Origin: JAWPMV01 sp039819665
GTDB lineage: Bacteria > Bacteroidota > Bacteroidia > J057
Assembly: GCA_039819665.1 (NCBI GenBank)
Contig: JBCBRM010000019.1
Span: 62,001-126,000 of the forward strand
Length of the DNA stretch: 64,000 nt
Direction: 5' to 3'
The translations under genes and the position numbers were made by a program. The notes below the pieces were generated by a model, which did no database searches, had not been told where the DNA came from, and saw only the letters and a program-made list of their open reading frames with translations. Below, in pieces: positions 62,056 to 64,000 of the stretch; the stretch's first letter is position 1, and every line of letters begins with the position of its first letter.

Positions 62056-62366
62056 AATTCTGTAAATCAGGGTTTTAAAGGGATATATGAAAAAAAGTTA
62101 ATTTTTTTATCTGCCAGAGGCATCCTTTTATAAATCCTTCCCGTTATCAGTGCAGGACAAATTTTTGATACGACTATTTAGTCTTTTGACTTAAGTATAA
62201 AAGTTTATAACTACATCTAACCTATCTAAAGTGCCACTCATCGAAGTGGCACTTTTTTATTTCTCGCAGGCTTCCCTTTTGTACAAATTTCTTACTCCTA
62301 TCCATTTCCTTTAAGGGAAATCACTATACTTGCACATATAAACCATCCATATTCGTATCCTTTTAT
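62056..62366. other. non-coding region between lipA and sixA
   Basis: 311 bases. It holds the strong hairpin at 62228-62258 and a TATACTTG box (62325-62332), one base off the -7 consensus, 34 bases before the sixA start. Between lipA and the hairpin (62056-62227) there is AT-rich sequence with no clear gene; a short non-coding RNA ending at the hairpin cannot be excluded. Confidence 0.5.
62228..62258. terminator. strong Rho-independent terminator
   Basis: AAAGTGCCACT, loop CATCGA, AGTGGCACTTTTTTA: a perfect 11-bp stem with a U run, 172 bases after the lipA stop. Symmetry allows action on both strands. Confidence 0.85.
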
Positions 62367-62864
62367 ATGAAGACACTGGTTCTGGCAAGACATGCAAAAT
62401 CTGATTGGCCTGTAGGAGTAGAAGATATCAAGCGACCGCTTAAAGAGCGAGGCCAAAAAGATGCAATATTTCTAGGAAGTTTGCTGGAAAGTAAGTCTTT
62501 TATGCCGGATCGTATCCTTTCTTCTCCTGCAAGAAGGGCCCGGGAAACCGCTCAGATAGTAGCCAGTAATCTAGGCTATGAGAAAGAAATTCAAATAGAA
62601 AAACGAATCTATTTTCAGGGGACCGAGGCTCTCAAAGAGGTGATTAGAAGCCTTCCAAATGAATGGCGGACAACCATGATTTTTGGACATAATCCCACGA
62701 TGGAAGATATGGTAGGTTCATTATTGGGGATGCGGGCTAATTTTGTGATGCCTACCTGTGCCATGGCATGTATAGAAATTGCTTCTGACTCCTGGAAGCA
62801 TATTGATACAGATTACCTAAGTTTGCGTTGGTTTTTGGTACCAAGACTAAGAAGGAAGCGTTAA
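62367..62864 (+). CDS. sixA: SixA-type phosphohistidine phosphatase
   Basis: 165 residues of the histidine-phosphatase superfamily: LVLARHAKSDW gives the RH motif (H9 is the phospho-acceptor), SSPARRARETAQIVA the second Arg-region, and IFGHNPTMEDM the catalytic His. The family dephosphorylates a phosphohistidine in a phosphorelay. Standard length, single gene. Confidence 0.92.
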   Translation: MKTLVLARHAKSDWPVGVEDIKRPLKERGQKDAIFLGSLLESKSFMPDRILSSPARRARETAQIVASNLGYEKEIQIEKRIYFQGTEALKEVIRSLPNEWRTTMIFGHNPTMEDMVGSLLGMRANFVMPTCAMACIEIASDSWKHIDTDYLSLRWFLVPRLRRKR

Positions 62865-63039
62865 AAAAGACGCTAAACTTATTTGAAAATAAATTTTCCC
62901 AATATTTCTATCACCTAAGCTTTTCCTCCTTTTGATAAGGTGTGGGAATTTTCACTATCTTATAATTTTTAAGGTCAGGTATAGCTCCTGACCCAATTTT
63001 TTCTGAAGATTCATATCTTCGGAAGCATTTGCTCTTGTT

Positions 63040-63872
63040 TTGTCTGCTCACAAACCTGTCATACTACTTTCCTTTGCCAATCCTTCTTCTGTACCGGAGG
63101 CCTATTTACCCTGGCTCAATAAAGAAGCTGAGCGGGTGTATAGACATCTCCTTCCCTATCAGATAGATGACAAATGTAACCTGGGGCAGCTCAATAATGC
63201 CAAATAGTTACGGCGGGACATGATGGGGTAGCCATACTTTGGGATTTGGATGGAAATGAATTGAGAAAATTCTTGGCTAGCAAGTCATGGCTATCTTCGG
63301 TGGGATATGCCCCTAATGGGAGATTCATTGCTACTGGGGGGAGTGATAGCACAGTTAAAATCTGGAACATTGAAGGAGGAGATCTTATTGGAGAATTCAG
63401 AACAGAATCAGCGGTACTCTCAATTGCCATTTCTCCTGATAGTAAAAAAATTCTCTACGGCACATCAACCAAGGCAGCCTTAATTGATTTGAATGGAAAT
63501 AGCCTTGTAGAATATTCAGGGGGAGGTACCTGGGTAAATGGAGTCGCATTTTCTCCAGATGGGAGATGGGTTGCTACAGGAGGCAAGGAAAATTCAGCCA
63601 AGATTTGGAGTATAAACGGAAACCTTATGCAAGAACTAGCAGGGCATACCCAACAATTATTTTCACTTCAATTCTCTCCAAATGGAAAGTTCTTATTAAC
63701 CGGAGCAGAAGATGGCAAAGCAATTGTATGGGACGTATCTGGTAAGCTTTTAAAAGAGATAAAAGGGCATAATTCATGGATAAGAAATGTTGCTTTTTCG
63801 CCTGCGGGGAATCTGGTCGCGACAGGAAGTGGGGACAATACAGTTATATTATGGGAAATCAGCTTTAAATAA
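63040..63872 (+). pseudogene. collapsed CHAT/WD40 protein gene
   Basis: The first frame (63040-63207, from a TTG) reads SAHKPVILLSFANPSSVPEAYLPWLNKEAERVYRHLLPYQI, the beginning of a CHAT-type (caspase-like) protease domain, and stops soon after. The second frame, starting right there, reads IVTAGHDGVAILWD and runs through about five WD40 repeats to 63872. In intact relatives a protease and an NTPase domain lie between these parts. Here they are gone, and adding one A at AAA (63202-63204) would join the two frames (NAK-IVTAGHDG). So the gene looks deleted internally and then frameshifted. Confidence 0.72.
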
Positions 63873-63874
63873 GC

Positions 63875-64000
63875 TTAAGGACTTTTCCCATACTCCCTCA
63901 AAATCCTCATTACCTTTTTTACAGGTAAGGCCTCAATTTTCCTTCCCTCTTGCCCTGTTGTAGTCTCTGCTGCAAATAAGGAATTAAGAATGGCTTCTTC
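63875..64000 (-). CDS. C-terminal end of an unidentified gene (partial)
   Basis: On the minus strand the frame is open from the right edge to a stop at 63875: EEAILNSLFAAETTTGQEGR, then KIEALPVKKVMRILREYGKSP. 41 residues, basic, presumably a helical C-terminus. It is too short to identify. It ends 2 bases from the WD40 gene remnant, tail to tail. Confidence 0.45.
   Translation of the reverse strand, partial: EEAILNSLFAAETTTGQEGRKIEALPVKKVMRILREYGKSP

Noticed and set aside
62056..62227. Small RNA ending at the 62228 hairpin
   Set aside because: The sequence is AT-rich without a convincing promoter pair; the hairpin may simply end the lipA transcript.
1..64000. CRISPR array, prophage, integron or intact insertion sequence
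   Set aside because: No regular spaced repeats, no integrase, transposase, capsid or terminase gene was seen on either strand.

Overview
The window looks like a chromosomal segment of a Bacteroidota species, most likely a marine or gliding member of the Saprospirales/Cytophagales type. The reasons are: several large secreted proteins with type IX secretion (T9SS) C-terminal sorting domains, including a CHU_C (gliding-associated) domain; a TonB-dependent receptor; a LytS/LytTR two-component pair with a TPR sensor; class Bacteroidota promoters of the TTG-N19-TAnnTTTG kind; and very few Shine-Dalgarno sequences. The lineage call is an inference from gene families, not from a marker tree.

Layout. 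1-7.6 kb: end of a giant PKD/fibronectin adhesin, a soluble histidine kinase, a minimal AraC regulator with a hexanucleotide repeat upstream, a tandem AAA+ (CbbX/SpoVK-like) ATPase and a thioesterase. 7.8-13.5 kb: 2-oxoglutarate dehydrogenase E1 (sucA), then dxs, a MaoC hydratase and a second thioesterase. 13.5-19 kb: a frameshifted two-component-propeller gene, a LytTR/LytS-TPR signalling pair and a von Willebrand A protein, closed by a strong terminator and degenerate intergenic repeats. 19.3-24.7 kb (minus): a hydrolase, an uncharacterised DUF4178 operon, and ispF with a PfkB kinase. 24.9-26.5 kb: a membrane protein and an exported Gfo/Idh/MocA oxidoreductase.

26.8-35.0 kb holds the most unusual region: a tightly coupled plus-strand operon of an MMPL/RND exporter, a fatty-acid desaturase, an alpha/beta hydrolase with a cysteine nucleophile, a condensation-domain/carrier-protein didomain and a PAPS sulfotransferase, facing an FkbH-type glyceryl-loading enzyme on the other strand. 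The kit resembles, by convergence, the mycobacterial sulfolipid-1 locus (MmpL8, PapA, Chp, Stf0) and probably makes and exports a sulfated acyl lipid not yet described.

35.2-46.8 kb: T9SS cargo (DUF2341 protein, M36 fungalysin protease), a lipoprotein, tRNA-Asn, a DUF255/thioredoxin-fold lipoprotein and a heme-type TonB receptor. 46.9-51.8 kb: a GT2 glycosyltransferase fused to a shrunken sugar-phosphate transferase, recR, ddl and an SH3b protein. 51.9-62.9 kb: mostly housekeeping genes (fructosamine kinase, NeuD-type acetyltransferase, GH113-like hydrolase, adenylate cyclase, ndk, nrnA, lipA, sixA) mixed with small outer-membrane proteins, two of them tandem paralogues. 63-64 kb: a collapsed CHAT-WD40 gene remnant and the end of an unidentified minus-strand gene.

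No CRISPR array, prophage, rRNA operon or intact insertion sequence was seen.
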